A DNA stretch of 64,000 nt from the NCBI RefSeq assembly GCF_041227145.1, contig NZ_JBGFSP010000003.1, positions 1,240,001-1,304,000 on the forward strand, read 5' to 3'. The notes under the pieces are model-generated. The model had not been told where the DNA came from and did no database searches. It saw nothing but the letters and a program-made list of their open reading frames with translations. The DNA is from Bacteroides sp. AN502(2024). GTDB taxonomy: Bacteria; Bacteroidota; Bacteroidia; Bacteroidales; Bacteroidaceae. Position numbers and translations under genes: made by a program. This document shows positions 54,993-64,000 of this stretch, in pieces (the stretch's first letter is position 1; each line of letters begins with the position of its first letter).

Positions 54993-57900
54993 TTATTTGG
55001 CAGTATCTGTCAAAAAGCGTTCAATATACTCAGAAGGCAACATCCCGAACTCCTTCTTAAAACAAGAACTGAAATATTTCGGATCGTTAAACCCGACCGC
55101 ATAAGCCAATTCGGAAATACGGATATTACTACCTTTTTCCTCCATGATCCGACAAGCGGATTTCAAACGGACATTGCGAATAAAAGCAGAAGTGTTCAAT
55201 CCGGTCAAAGATTTGAGCTTCTTATACAAGGTAGACTTACTTGTTTTCATTTCATCGGCAAACTGCGGCTGATCGAATTCGGCATCTTCCAGATGTCCAT
55301 TCACACAATCAATAGCTCGTTGCAGGAAATCCTCATCCAAACTTGTATAATTTAAATCTTTCAATTCAAAAACCAACTGATGTTTGAAATCACGCCCCAC
55401 TCCTTCCTTATGTTTCAACAAATTACGGATACGTGCATAAAATACAGACAAACTAAATGGTTTACTGATAAAAGCATCCGCTCCCACTTCATAAGCCTCC
55501 GCCCGATCTTCTTCCTTATTCTTAGCAGTCAACAATATCACAGGAATATGACTAATCTCCAGATTACTCTTCACATATTTACAAAATTCTATTCCGTCCA
55601 TTTCAGGCATCATCACATCAGACACAATCAAATCTATATCCTCATTTTCCAGTACTATAATTCCTTCCTTCCCGTTTTCTGCAGTAAATACATTATATTC
55701 ACGCTTCAACAGTCTCATCATAAGTTGCAGTAACTCTTCATTATCTTCTATCACCAGCACCGAATGTTTCTTTTTCTCTATTGCCGGCTCCTCAATTGTC
55801 TGCTCATCTTCCTCATCAACGAAAATTGACATCTTCCGTACCGATACAATAGTTTCTTCATCAATCTGATCCTCCCTGAAATAAGAACGATCAATAGGAA
55901 TACAAACGATAAACTCCGCTCCTTGTCCGGTTTCACTCTGTACCGAAATTGTTCCTTCGTGCAATTCAACCAGATCTTTTGTCAACGACAGTCCGATTCC
56001 TGTTCCAATTGTGTTGAACTTACGATAATCTCCTTCATAAAAACGCTGGAAAAGAGTTTTTTGTTTCTCCTCCGATATGCCTTTTCCGTTATCTTTCACT
56101 TTCAGTAATACATGGTCCCTGTCTTCCGCATACGACAAAGTAACCTGTATGAAACCACCTTCTTCCGTATATTTAGCCGCATTAGACAACAAATTATACA
56201 GAATCTTATCCAACTTATCCGTATCAAAATAGCCCATGATTGAATCCGGATTGCATAATACCGAAAAATGTATCTTCGATTTCTTTATCAAAGGCTGAAA
56301 ACCTTCCGCTTCCTTCCTCACAAATGCAGCTATATCTCCAAAAGAAACCCGAAGTTTTAAATTCCCAGTTTCCGCTTTACGAAATTCCAAAATCTGTTGC
56401 AACAAGCGTATCAACCGATGGACATTAGTGTACATCACTGTATACAGTTCAGTATACCGAGGAACCTGCGCTTTCAGTTCGTCCACCGTAGCAGAAATTA
56501 TAGTAAGCGGTGTTAACAATTCATGAGTTATATTGGTAAAGAATTGCAATTTGGCATGATTCAATTCTTCCGCTTTCATTTTTTCCATTTCGCGCACCCG
56601 AAGTTCATTTTGCAACAAAATGCGATTCCGCGTAATCCGGAACAGCCAGAAAACCATTCCGGCTACAAACAATACATATAAGACATACGCCCACCAAGTA
56701 GCCCAAAATGGAGGAAGCACCACCACAGTCAGTTCGCGGACATAGCCGCTCCAAATTCCATTTTCATTGGTTGCCTTCAAACGGAATGTATAAGTACCGC
56801 TTTTCAAATTATTATAATATGCGAAACGTCGGTCAGCATTTGTATACACCCAATCTTCATCAAATCCGTCTAATCGATAGGCATATCGATTCTGTTCTGG
56901 ATTTTTATACGTAAGTGTAGCAAACTCGATACTAAAATTATTATATGGATAAGGTAATTCTATTTTCTGTGTAAAAGACGGAGTAAACTGTGATATCCTC
57001 CGCTGTATGTCCAATGGCAACAAAGTTATGGAACGGTTAAATATCTTAATATCAGTAATAGCAACCGACACCTCTCTCGGCTTTTCTTCCATATCTTCCG
57101 GTCTGAAGCTGTTATATCCTCTATAACCTCCAAAAAATAATTCCCCATCACGACTGCAGGCAGAACGGGAAATAAAGAAATTTCCTTGTAATCCATCCAC
57201 TTCAGTATATACACGAACCACCGCATCCTGTCCCATCGATTGTACACCGAGCTTCACTAATCCTGCATTGGTCCCTAACCACAAGTTGCCACTCTTATCT
57301 TCTTCAATACTGCCCACCATATCACCGGGAATATTATATTCCTTGTTTTTTGCATCAAAGCAATCATTCTTACAGTCATAAAGATAAAGACCTCCTCCAT
57401 CTGTTCCAACCCACAGACGTTCGCTCTTGTCTTTATAAAGACATAATGCATTGTTTGTCACTAATAACCCGTTGTAAAAACTATAATTGACATATTTTAA
57501 AGTGGAGGGCTGATGAATATCTCCCAAAATATGAATCAATCCGTAGTTTGAGGTAGCTATCCACACACTGTTTTCACCATCAGCGATGATATCACGCACA
57601 TAAACCCAATCCAGCTGTTTCTTGTCTGCAAACGTCATGGGACCGAACAAAAAACTCTTCCCGTTAGCCAACAATACTCCCAGACTGCCACGGGTTCCTA
57701 CCCAACAGTTACCATGCTTGTCTTCATAAAGTGCAGAAACACAAGAATTGCCCAAAAATGTGCAATTGTCTACCTTCAGATTTTTAACTTTCTGACCCTT
57801 TCGATAAATAAAAATTCCCCCATCATAAGTACCAAACCAAATCTCTCCTCCATTCCGTCGTTGCATCACAGAATACACAGTAGGGATAGTCATTCCTGCG

Positions 57901-59144
57901 AATTCCGGTATTTGTGAATGAGACTTCAGTTTATCGGTCTCCGCTTCAAGGCAAGCCAATCCATACGTACCTATTCCCATCCAAATATTGCGTTCGGAAT
58001 CAGTAAACAATGCACGTACAGAAGTAACAGGTATGTCATTATCCGCGAAATCCAAGCAATGAGAAGCAAACATGGGTTGACTGGTATCAGCTGCCAGCAC
58101 ACCCCCACCTATAGAACCAAGCCACATCATTCCTGTCTTATCGCGCAGAACAGTATTGATTTCATCGCAAAAAATGTAATGGGAAGAACCGCTGGATTTG
58201 TAATTAATGAAGCGACCGGAAGCATCTTTATCCATAATACTCAATCCACTACGTGTTCCGATCCACAATGTTCCGGTATTCAGATCTTCACTTATATCAT
58301 ATACAATATCATCAGACAAACTTGTATCATCTCCTGCCTTATGCCGATAATTCACGTAAGATACCATCTTTAGATTTTTCGGGTTATCAAGTCTAAAAAG
58401 CCCGCAACTCCAACTACCTACCCAAATATTTTTATTCGTATCTTCGTAAATAACATGTGCGGAATTACGTTCATTAATGGCAGGGTAAGCATAAAATTTT
58501 CCAGTAGAGGGAACGTATCTATACAAACCTGAGGACCAAGTACCTATCCACAAATCTCCCTCTGAATCTTCCAACAACGATTTAATAGCGGTATTATCCA
58601 ACACCCCTCCGGTCAGTTCCCGATTATAAACCACAAACGAATCTTCTTTAGCATCATATTTACACAATCCGGAATCCGTACCCAACCAAACAGAGTGGTC
58701 ACGCATCACCAACAAACAAGATATTACATTGTTGGGAATAGTAGGGGATAGTATTTTCTTTATTGCACCGGTTTTCTTATTCAATATGTTCAAGCCTTCC
58801 TGCGTACCTATCCACAAATTATGCTCATAATCATCTGCCAAACAAAGGATATTGTTATTAGTCAACAATCCAGGAGTATAGAGATTTGACTTATACAAGA
58901 CCGTTTCATAACCGTCATATTGATAAAAGCCATAACGGCTTGCCAGCCAAATAAATCCATCTTTATCCTGATATATTTTTTGTATTTCGTCCGATTGCAA
59001 GTTATTTAAGGCTGGGAATTGCCTGAATTTCAGATTAGTAACAAGATAATCTTCTGATGCAAAAAGTGAAGCAGAAAATTGTATAGAAAATACGAGTAAA
59101 ATTAAATTTTTAATTATAAGCTCTACGTATCGTTTATTCTTCAT
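54993..59144 (-). CDS. Hybrid two-component system sensor/regulator (HTCS)
   Basis: A 1383-residue one-protein signalling system. After a signal/anchor region (about 1-30) come two reg_prop beta-propellers (about 30-730, with many DKDGFIWLAS-type repeats), a Y_Y_Y domain (about 735-800) and one membrane segment (WATWWAYVLYVLFVAGMVFW). The kinase follows with the phospho-His in THELLTPL, NAAKYTEEGG, DNGKGI and GTGIGLSL. The receiver has the phospho-Asp in VSDVMMPEMDG. An AraC-type HTH ends the protein (KYFSSCFKKEFGMLPSEY). Such proteins bind a specific oligosaccharide in the periplasm and switch on their PUL. A minus-strand TATTTTTG (59169-59176) may be its promoter. Confidence 0.96.
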   Translation of the reverse strand: MKNKRYVELIIKNLILLVFSIQFSASLFASEDYLVTNLKFRQFPALNNLQSDEIQKIYQDKDGFIWLASRYGFYQYDGYETVLYKSNLYTPGLLTNNNILCLADDYEHNLWIGTQEGLNILNKKTGAIKKILSPTIPNNVISCLLVMRDHSVWLGTDSGLCKYDAKEDSFVVYNRELTGGVLDNTAIKSLLEDSEGDLWIGTWSSGLYRYVPSTGKFYAYPAINERNSAHVIYEDTNKNIWVGSWSCGLFRLDNPKNLKMVSYVNYRHKAGDDTSLSDDIVYDISEDLNTGTLWIGTRSGLSIMDKDASGRFINYKSSGSSHYIFCDEINTVLRDKTGMMWLGSIGGGVLAADTSQPMFASHCLDFADNDIPVTSVRALFTDSERNIWMGIGTYGLACLEAETDKLKSHSQIPEFAGMTIPTVYSVMQRRNGGEIWFGTYDGGIFIYRKGQKVKNLKVDNCTFLGNSCVSALYEDKHGNCWVGTRGSLGVLLANGKSFLFGPMTFADKKQLDWVYVRDIIADGENSVWIATSNYGLIHILGDIHQPSTLKYVNYSFYNGLLVTNNALCLYKDKSERLWVGTDGGGLYLYDCKNDCFDAKNKEYNIPGDMVGSIEEDKSGNLWLGTNAGLVKLGVQSMGQDAVVRVYTEVDGLQGNFFISRSACSRDGELFFGGYRGYNSFRPEDMEEKPREVSVAITDIKIFNRSITLLPLDIQRRISQFTPSFTQKIELPYPYNNFSIEFATLTYKNPEQNRYAYRLDGFDEDWVYTNADRRFAYYNNLKSGTYTFRLKATNENGIWSGYVRELTVVVLPPFWATWWAYVLYVLFVAGMVFWLFRITRNRILLQNELRVREMEKMKAEELNHAKLQFFTNITHELLTPLTIISATVDELKAQVPRYTELYTVMYTNVHRLIRLLQQILEFRKAETGNLKLRVSFGDIAAFVRKEAEGFQPLIKKSKIHFSVLCNPDSIMGYFDTDKLDKILYNLLSNAAKYTEEGGFIQVTLSYAEDRDHVLLKVKDNGKGISEEKQKTLFQRFYEGDYRKFNTIGTGIGLSLTKDLVELHEGTISVQSETGQGAEFIVCIPIDRSYFREDQIDEETIVSVRKMSIFVDEEDEQTIEEPAIEKKKHSVLVIEDNEELLQLMMRLLKREYNVFTAENGKEGIIVLENEDIDLIVSDVMMPEMDGIEFCKYVKSNLEISHIPVILLTAKNKEEDRAEAYEVGADAFISKPFSLSVFYARIRNLLKHKEGVGRDFKHQLVFELKDLNYTSLDEDFLQRAIDCVNGHLEDAEFDQPQFADEMKTSKSTLYKKLKSLTGLNTSAFIRNVRLKSACRIMEEKGSNIRISELAYAVGFNDPKYFSSCFKKEFGMLPSEYIERFLTDTAK

Positions 59145-59388
59145 AAAATATCATAATTTTAAGGGTTACAAAAATAAGCACTTTTGCTCACTTAATGAGA
59201 GAATTATGATTTTTTATCTGTTTTCAAGCCATCACCTATCAGAAGACTCGAAATACAGGGAATGGAACACATCTTTTTCAATTTTACCAATACAGACTTC
59301 ACCTTTCATAATCCCCTGCTTATCAGCATTAGAAGATGAAGGATAGCTGCAACAGATTGCTCTCAGGCGATAACCGCAACAAAGCAGA
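59145..59388. other. Gap between the hybrid-sensor gene and the GH97 gene
   Basis: About 240 bp with a possible -7 box for the sensor gene (TATTTTTG, 59169-59176 on the minus strand). No convincing hairpin terminator after GH97 and no small gene were seen. Confidence 0.3.
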
Positions 59389-61335
59389 CTACTTGTTTAC
59401 TAATACAGCACCTCCCTGCGGAAGAATTTCCAGCTGCATTTTTCCCTTTTCTTTTATTTTCAAAGGTGCAAGCTGTGGTTCTCCTTTCTTATCATCCTTA
59501 TACAAGGAGATTGTCTTTCCGGCAAACATATCCAAATCAAGTTTCAATTTCAGCGGTTCTTTCCCGGCATTTATGGCCACCACATACCAGGTGTCACCGT
59601 GACGACGTGCCAAGACCACATATTTCCCCGGATATCCGTCAATGAAACGCGTCTCATCCCACGTGGTAGGAACCGTTTTCATATAGTCCATACAAACAGG
59701 AGAAACATCTTTCAGATTGTTGGGAGCAAGTGCAAAATTCTGAACCGGATTCTGGAATAATACTGCAGTAGCTAATTGAAATATATCAGTCGTACGGCGG
59801 GTAGTCCCTCCGTCATTGTTGCGATTCAGTCGTTTGTTCAGAAAACAACCGCCGAATTCCATGCAGCCCACCGTATTGCGAATAAACGGATGCAGACAGG
59901 CATTGAACGCCTCTTCATCACAGAAGTGCTGGCCGAAAACCATATTTTCGGAGGCCAGCACAGCCTCGCTGCCTACATAGTTCGGGTACATACGTTCCCA
60001 TCCGCGAGGGATGGTACAACCGTGAAAGATGACCATCAGACCATGATCATCGGCATCACTCAAAATTTCTTCATACAGGCGCATCGTTTCTTGCTTATCG
60101 CCACCAAAGAAATCGACTTTGATTCCTTTCACTCCAAGGCTCTGCAACCATTTCATTTCACGTTTGCGGATAATGGCATTGTCCATGTGATTCACCGGTC
60201 CCTGCTCAATATCATTCCAATAGCCGGAAGAGCTATACCATAAGAAAAGTTCCACTCCTTTACTTCGTGCATATTCTATCAAAGATTTCATGCGGTCACG
60301 ACCGATATTCGTATTCCACCAGTTATCGATCAAGGCATACTCATACCCCATTGCAGCTGCAAAATCAATATAGCGCACCTGATCGTCATAGTTGATACTA
60401 CCATCCTGCCAGAGAATCCAGCTCCATGTGCCACGTCCGAAACGATAGTCATGCTTCGTTTCATAAAGAGGACGTACGACATCCCAGATAACGGTTGTCT
60501 CCACAATCGGTTTCAAGGTTTCGCCCACAGTTATAGTACGCCAGGGAGTAGCACCGGGAAGGGCAAACGCCGGAGCAGAAGTTCCGTTACCGTTATTTTC
60601 TTCTGCCATCGGGAAAGCAACCGTATACAGATTGCCTTCGCTTACATCACTCAGACGAGAACCGCAATAACGGCTGTCCACACCCGTTTCGCTGACTAAC
60701 ACCCAACCCTCATCACCGATACGGAACAGACAAGGGAACGTATAGCCATTCCCGTACTGGGAACGGTCACTCATAGGAGCGTCTACCTTATACTCTTCCT
60801 CATAACTGGGCTTTGTACGTTTCCAACCTATCATGGCATCGCTTTGCGGACATAAGAAAGTGGTTGTTTGTTGCGGAAAGCGAAAGCCGGTTTCTTCGAT
60901 AGTTACCGTAACACTTCCTTTTCCATCCTGACGCGGAAGAATATATCGGAAAGCGACATCATTGTTACTTACACGAAAAACAACGTCCATCTTCTGCCCT
61001 TCCGGATTCTCAAAATTACAAATCAGTTCATTTGCCTGATAGTGTACTTTGGAGGTTTTAATACGGTCTTGATGATAGACAGTATCAATAGGAATAACAG
61101 CGTGTCCTGCCAGTTTCATCCCTTTTGCGAAGTCACCGATATTCGTGTTCATACCCAAAGGAGATTTCTCCAACATTGTCTTTCCATTGTAGGTAATCGA
61201 ATAACTCGGTTTTTCGGCTGGAGAAGCTGATACAACCAATTGCAGTTTTTCATCCGGCCCTTTCACTGCTACCTCCTGTGCCATCAGAGAAGTCAGACAG
61301 CAACCAGCCAGCAGGGTACTTATTATCTTCTTCAT
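59389..61335 (-). CDS. GH97 glycosidase, retaining alpha-galactosidase-like subgroup
   Basis: The protein has 648 residues from the ATG at 61335 (MKKIISTLLAGCC, signal peptide ending LMAQ). An ATG at 61374 overlaps the upstream stop but adds 13 charged residues before the signal. It has the N-terminal beta-sandwich, a central (beta/alpha)8 barrel and a C-terminal sandwich. The barrel shows IKVDFFGGDKQETM, an Asp nucleophile position, and FHGCTIPRGWERMYPNYVG, with HG where inverting SusB-type enzymes have HE. This points to the retaining subgroup (alpha-galactosidase or beta-L-arabinopyranosidase). It probably acts in the periplasm on side chains. Confidence 0.87.
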   Translation of the reverse strand: MKKIISTLLAGCCLTSLMAQEVAVKGPDEKLQLVVSASPAEKPSYSITYNGKTMLEKSPLGMNTNIGDFAKGMKLAGHAVIPIDTVYHQDRIKTSKVHYQANELICNFENPEGQKMDVVFRVSNNDVAFRYILPRQDGKGSVTVTIEETGFRFPQQTTTFLCPQSDAMIGWKRTKPSYEEEYKVDAPMSDRSQYGNGYTFPCLFRIGDEGWVLVSETGVDSRYCGSRLSDVSEGNLYTVAFPMAEENNGNGTSAPAFALPGATPWRTITVGETLKPIVETTVIWDVVRPLYETKHDYRFGRGTWSWILWQDGSINYDDQVRYIDFAAAMGYEYALIDNWWNTNIGRDRMKSLIEYARSKGVELFLWYSSSGYWNDIEQGPVNHMDNAIIRKREMKWLQSLGVKGIKVDFFGGDKQETMRLYEEILSDADDHGLMVIFHGCTIPRGWERMYPNYVGSEAVLASENMVFGQHFCDEEAFNACLHPFIRNTVGCMEFGGCFLNKRLNRNNDGGTTRRTTDIFQLATAVLFQNPVQNFALAPNNLKDVSPVCMDYMKTVPTTWDETRFIDGYPGKYVVLARRHGDTWYVVAINAGKEPLKLKLDLDMFAGKTISLYKDDKKGEPQLAPLKIKEKGKMQLEILPQGGAVLVNK

Positions 61336-61370
61336 ATTATCTATGTCGTTATTATCTTCACCTTTTTCTT

Positions 61371-63836
61371 TCATTTCTCATTTGCCTTCTTTATGCGGAT
61401 CACCGTAAAAGAATAGGCAGGTAATTGGTAGTCAAACTTTTCTGCTACTTCCATCGTGTCTTCAACAGGTAGCGGAGTATCTGCCGGTTTACCAGTCAGT
61501 ACAGTTCTTTTTGCAAAAGACTGTATAGCACCGATTCCTGAAAGATTGACATTCGTATTCACCTCTACAGGAAGTAAATTGACCAGCTTCACAATCACAT
61601 CGCCACTTGCAGAGTCACGGACAATAGAAGAAGCTATGCGTTTCCGCACTTGATCATCTCTATTATCAAGAGTGATCTGCGACGGCAAATATTCGTTACC
61701 GGCATTCTGCCCGTAGAGTTTCTGAACATAATATCCGGTGGTAGGTTTTACTTCCCGGTTATTGAAGTAAATCAAATCCGGATTCCACTGGGTATGTCCT
61801 TCTTTAGCGAAAAGAGGGGCATAGGAAGCCATGTGCACAACATCGCCATTACGTTCCAAGGCAGCAAGATAAAGAGCTTCTGTCAATGCTGTTTCGATAT
61901 TCGCCTTTCGCCCCGGTATGTGAGTTGCATATTCCCCCAGATATACTTTTGTCTTTTTCGAACGATCGTATTTGTCGTAGAAATCCTGGTTATTCAAGAA
62001 CCATCCCGGGGTTTGGTAATAATGTTCGTCGACCATCGGAACACCCAGTTTGTCCGCCAACTTCCACCCTTCCACGTAGTCTGTACCCTCATTGAACGGT
62101 CCCACTGTTCCGACAACAATCATTTCTGGATATTTTTCTTTGATGGCATTGAAGATCATCGTGAAACGTTCTTCGAAAATATCAGTGATAAGATCTTCAT
62201 TTCCGATACCTATGTATTTCAGGTTGAATGGTTTCGGATGACCCGCTTCGGCACGTACCTTTCCCCACTTAGTTTTCTTAGCGTCACCGTTTGCCCATTC
62301 TATCAGATCAAGAATATCCTGAATATAAGCTCCCATTTCGCTCATCGGGATACCACCTTGCTGTCCTCCTCTCAAGTCACCATGACAGGCAGAGTTCTGA
62401 CAAGGAACACCGGCCGCCAGCACTGGAAGCGGTTCCGCACCAATATCTTCGCAAAACTGGAAATATTCAAAATAACCCAGTCCCATACTTTGATGATACC
62501 CCCAAAGGTTACGCTGTGCTTTTCTTGCTTCCAACGGGCCTATTGTATTTTTCCATTGATAAATGTTCTTCAAGCCATCACCGTGAGCCACACAGCCACC
62601 AGGAAAACGGATAAAACGGGGATGAATGTCAGCCAACACTTGAGCCAAATCTTTGCGAACCCCATTCTTACGTCCTTTAAATGTATTTTGTGGGAATAGA
62701 GAAATCATATCCAGATTCAATTCACCAACAGATTGAGGAATGATTTCGAGATGAGTGTCTGCAGTAGCTTTAGCAATTATCACTGCTTTATATGTTTTCC
62801 ATTGGCGGGAAGATACTGTTAGAGAAGTTTCTCCACACACATTTCCTTTTCCATCTACCAAACGAACCTGCAATTTATTCGATTTACCTTGCGAAACCCG
62901 GGCGAAGATGGAAAAATCATATTTCTCTCCGGTGTTCAGCGCGATGCCATCAAAACCTGTATTTTCTAATGCAGCTCCCGGTTGTTCTACATTCAACACG
63001 GCATAATGTGGGTTATTGAAATGAATAGGATCGCTAGTATCAATAGTGAAAGTGGTTTTCTCTCCTTTCAGTGTCCAGGAATGAGTACAGTTCCAGTTCT
63101 TATCTCCTTCCCTGTCCGAAGGGTCGTACTCGAAGGCACGGTTTTGGATAAGCTCCGCATAGAGCCCTCCGTCTGCCGAATAATTGATGTCTTCAAAAAA
63201 AGCGCCCAGCAGTACATCACTAATAGCTTTTGAGCCTTCCGGTTGTACAGTGACCGTTGCGTTTACAGGTTTCAAACCGGCAAAACGTTCTCCATCCTGT
63301 ACCGGACGCTCCCCGTGTAATGAGTTCCGATATTGATTCCAGCCATAATTTTTATCCAATCCATCCACTAAGGCCCAAGCTACCCGGTTGATATTCCCTT
63401 TCTGCTCTTCTCCGGTAACAATAGCTTTCACTCTTACTCCGTCAAAATCCTGTGTAGTACGGGGATATTTCTGACTGGTCCAATGGATTAAATCCTTGGA
63501 AGTAGCCTGGCCGTATCCATCACGGTCATTCAGTTTCCAGGTGCAAATCCATTCGCCATCAGGCGATTGTTTCAAATAAGGATCGAGCATTTTCTTCTGT
63601 GATCCCCAACGGCTATAATCGCACCGGAGATATCCGTAGTTCCTGCCAATTTCAAACCAGTTTTCTTTATCCGTACTCCAGGCAAAACGGAGTCCGCTGC
63701 GTCCGTCATCTCCGGAAGTTGCAAAAGAAAACAGATAAACCGAATCAGGTATACTCGTCATTTCTTTGATTGCAGCTAAAGTAATTTGTTGAAACGAGAA
63801 AAACAAGACAATTAAAAAGAGGGATAATTTTCTCAT
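61371..63836 (-). CDS. GH51 alpha-L-arabinofuranosidase with GH43-like N-terminus and CBM
   Basis: An 821-residue protein with a signal peptide (QQITLAA). Residues about 30-190 resemble part of a GH43-like propeller (VYLFSFATSGDDGRSGLRFAWS, TSKDLIHWTSQKYP), too short to be a full one. Residues about 245-390 look like a CBM4/9-type jelly roll. Residues about 395-815 are GH51: RFIRFPGGCVAHGD, acid/base Glu in YIGIGNEDL and nucleophile Glu in VYLGEYATH. It should release arabinofuranose. The stop overlaps the alternative GH97 start, and the gene lies 36 bp after the partial gene at the right edge, so all three are probably one transcript. Confidence 0.88.
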   Translation of the reverse strand: MRKLSLFLIVLFFSFQQITLAAIKEMTSIPDSVYLFSFATSGDDGRSGLRFAWSTDKENWFEIGRNYGYLRCDYSRWGSQKKMLDPYLKQSPDGEWICTWKLNDRDGYGQATSKDLIHWTSQKYPRTTQDFDGVRVKAIVTGEEQKGNINRVAWALVDGLDKNYGWNQYRNSLHGERPVQDGERFAGLKPVNATVTVQPEGSKAISDVLLGAFFEDINYSADGGLYAELIQNRAFEYDPSDREGDKNWNCTHSWTLKGEKTTFTIDTSDPIHFNNPHYAVLNVEQPGAALENTGFDGIALNTGEKYDFSIFARVSQGKSNKLQVRLVDGKGNVCGETSLTVSSRQWKTYKAVIIAKATADTHLEIIPQSVGELNLDMISLFPQNTFKGRKNGVRKDLAQVLADIHPRFIRFPGGCVAHGDGLKNIYQWKNTIGPLEARKAQRNLWGYHQSMGLGYFEYFQFCEDIGAEPLPVLAAGVPCQNSACHGDLRGGQQGGIPMSEMGAYIQDILDLIEWANGDAKKTKWGKVRAEAGHPKPFNLKYIGIGNEDLITDIFEERFTMIFNAIKEKYPEMIVVGTVGPFNEGTDYVEGWKLADKLGVPMVDEHYYQTPGWFLNNQDFYDKYDRSKKTKVYLGEYATHIPGRKANIETALTEALYLAALERNGDVVHMASYAPLFAKEGHTQWNPDLIYFNNREVKPTTGYYVQKLYGQNAGNEYLPSQITLDNRDDQVRKRIASSIVRDSASGDVIVKLVNLLPVEVNTNVNLSGIGAIQSFAKRTVLTGKPADTPLPVEDTMEVAEKFDYQLPAYSFTVIRIKKANEK

Positions 63837-63872
63837 GATATATATAGCATTAAGATTATCAATCGCAAAGTT

Positions 63873-64000
63873 TTATAAACTTTCCGGTTTACCATATGCC
63901 TTGAAAAGACGTCGCAATTCTTTTTGAGTAATCGGAATAACAGTACCGTGACGTGGATGGAAATCCATGCTGACAGCATGATCAATCACTTTAAAGTGTT
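63873..64000 (-). CDS. C-terminal fragment of an unrecognised PUL gene
   Basis: The frame enters from the right edge and ends at a stop at 63873-63875. The 42 visible residues include VIDHAVSMDFHPRHGTVIP and ITQKELRRLFKAYG. I do not recognise the family with confidence; a glycoside hydrolase is likely from the position 36 bp upstream of the GH51 gene. The rest lies outside the window. Confidence 0.6.
   Translation of the reverse strand, partial: HFKVIDHAVSMDFHPRHGTVIPITQKELRRLFKAYGKPESL

Noticed and set aside
61336..61374. GH97 start at 61374 overlapping the GH51 stop
   Set aside because: The overlap is suggestive of coupling, but it would put charged residues before the signal peptide. The ATG at 61335 is preferred; the choice is not certain.

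Overview
The window looks like the chromosome of a human-gut Bacteroides. It carries three SusC/SusD-type pairs, a hybrid two-component regulator of the polysaccharide-utilisation type, DUF1735 lipoproteins, Mfa-type fimbrial genes, and promoters of the Bacteroides form (TAnnTTTG at -7, TTTG at -33). No tRNA, rRNA or CRISPR array was recognised.

Left part (1-8.3 kb): a fimbrial operon on the minus strand (DUF3575, DUF3868/OmpA-like, and a fimbrillin cut by the window edge). It sits beside a segment of about 1.17 kb bounded by two inverted palindromic sites whose 7-bp cores are exact reverse complements. The segment carries an AraC-type regulator and, at its far end, a promoter-like -7 box. 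A tyrosine recombinase lies just outside. I read this as a phase-variation switch for the fimbriae, shown here in the likely OFF orientation. Then come a YczE/YitT-type membrane protein and an array of 18 tandem 41/42-bp repeats directly upstream of its promoter.

8.4-12.4 kb: a visibly GC-rich operon (small His-rich protein, TonB-dependent receptor, His-containing lipoprotein), probably for metal uptake. A small palindromic repeat follows, with a second copy near 31.3 kb. 12.5-19.1 kb: a SusD/SusC pair and, behind its own promoter and terminator, a lipoprotein of the cholesterol-dependent-cytolysin superfamily that has no tryptophan. 19.2-24 kb: an AT-rich graveyard with an IS630-type transposase remnant, an SF1 (UvrD-like) helicase broken by an IS4-family insertion plus point lesions, and a translationally coupled TerB-like relic.

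24-37 kb: mostly housekeeping and metabolic genes: lpxH, a MIP18-type Fe-S factor, radC, a GT2 glycosyltransferase, a four-gene operon (alpha/beta hydrolase, cyclophilin-like lipoprotein, DUF3737, PatB-type C-S lyase), pta-ackA, an lrgAB-type pair and two acyltransferase-like genes.

37-64 kb: one large polysaccharide-utilisation locus, all on the minus strand. It has a hybrid two-component system, two SusC/SusD pairs, a discoidin-like lipoprotein, a surface GH16 lipoprotein, a GH16-GH43 fusion, a DUF2264 (GH154-type) protein, a BNR_4 propeller-GH105 fusion, a GH97, a GH51 and a gene cut by the right edge. The enzyme set fits a glucuronate-capped plant polymer, with type II arabinogalactan or a gum as the best inference. 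The model is: a surface GH16 cuts the chain, the SusCD pairs import the pieces, periplasmic GH16-GH43, GH51, GH97, BNR_4-GH105 and GH154 enzymes finish the job, and the hybrid sensor induces the operon when it binds an oligosaccharide.
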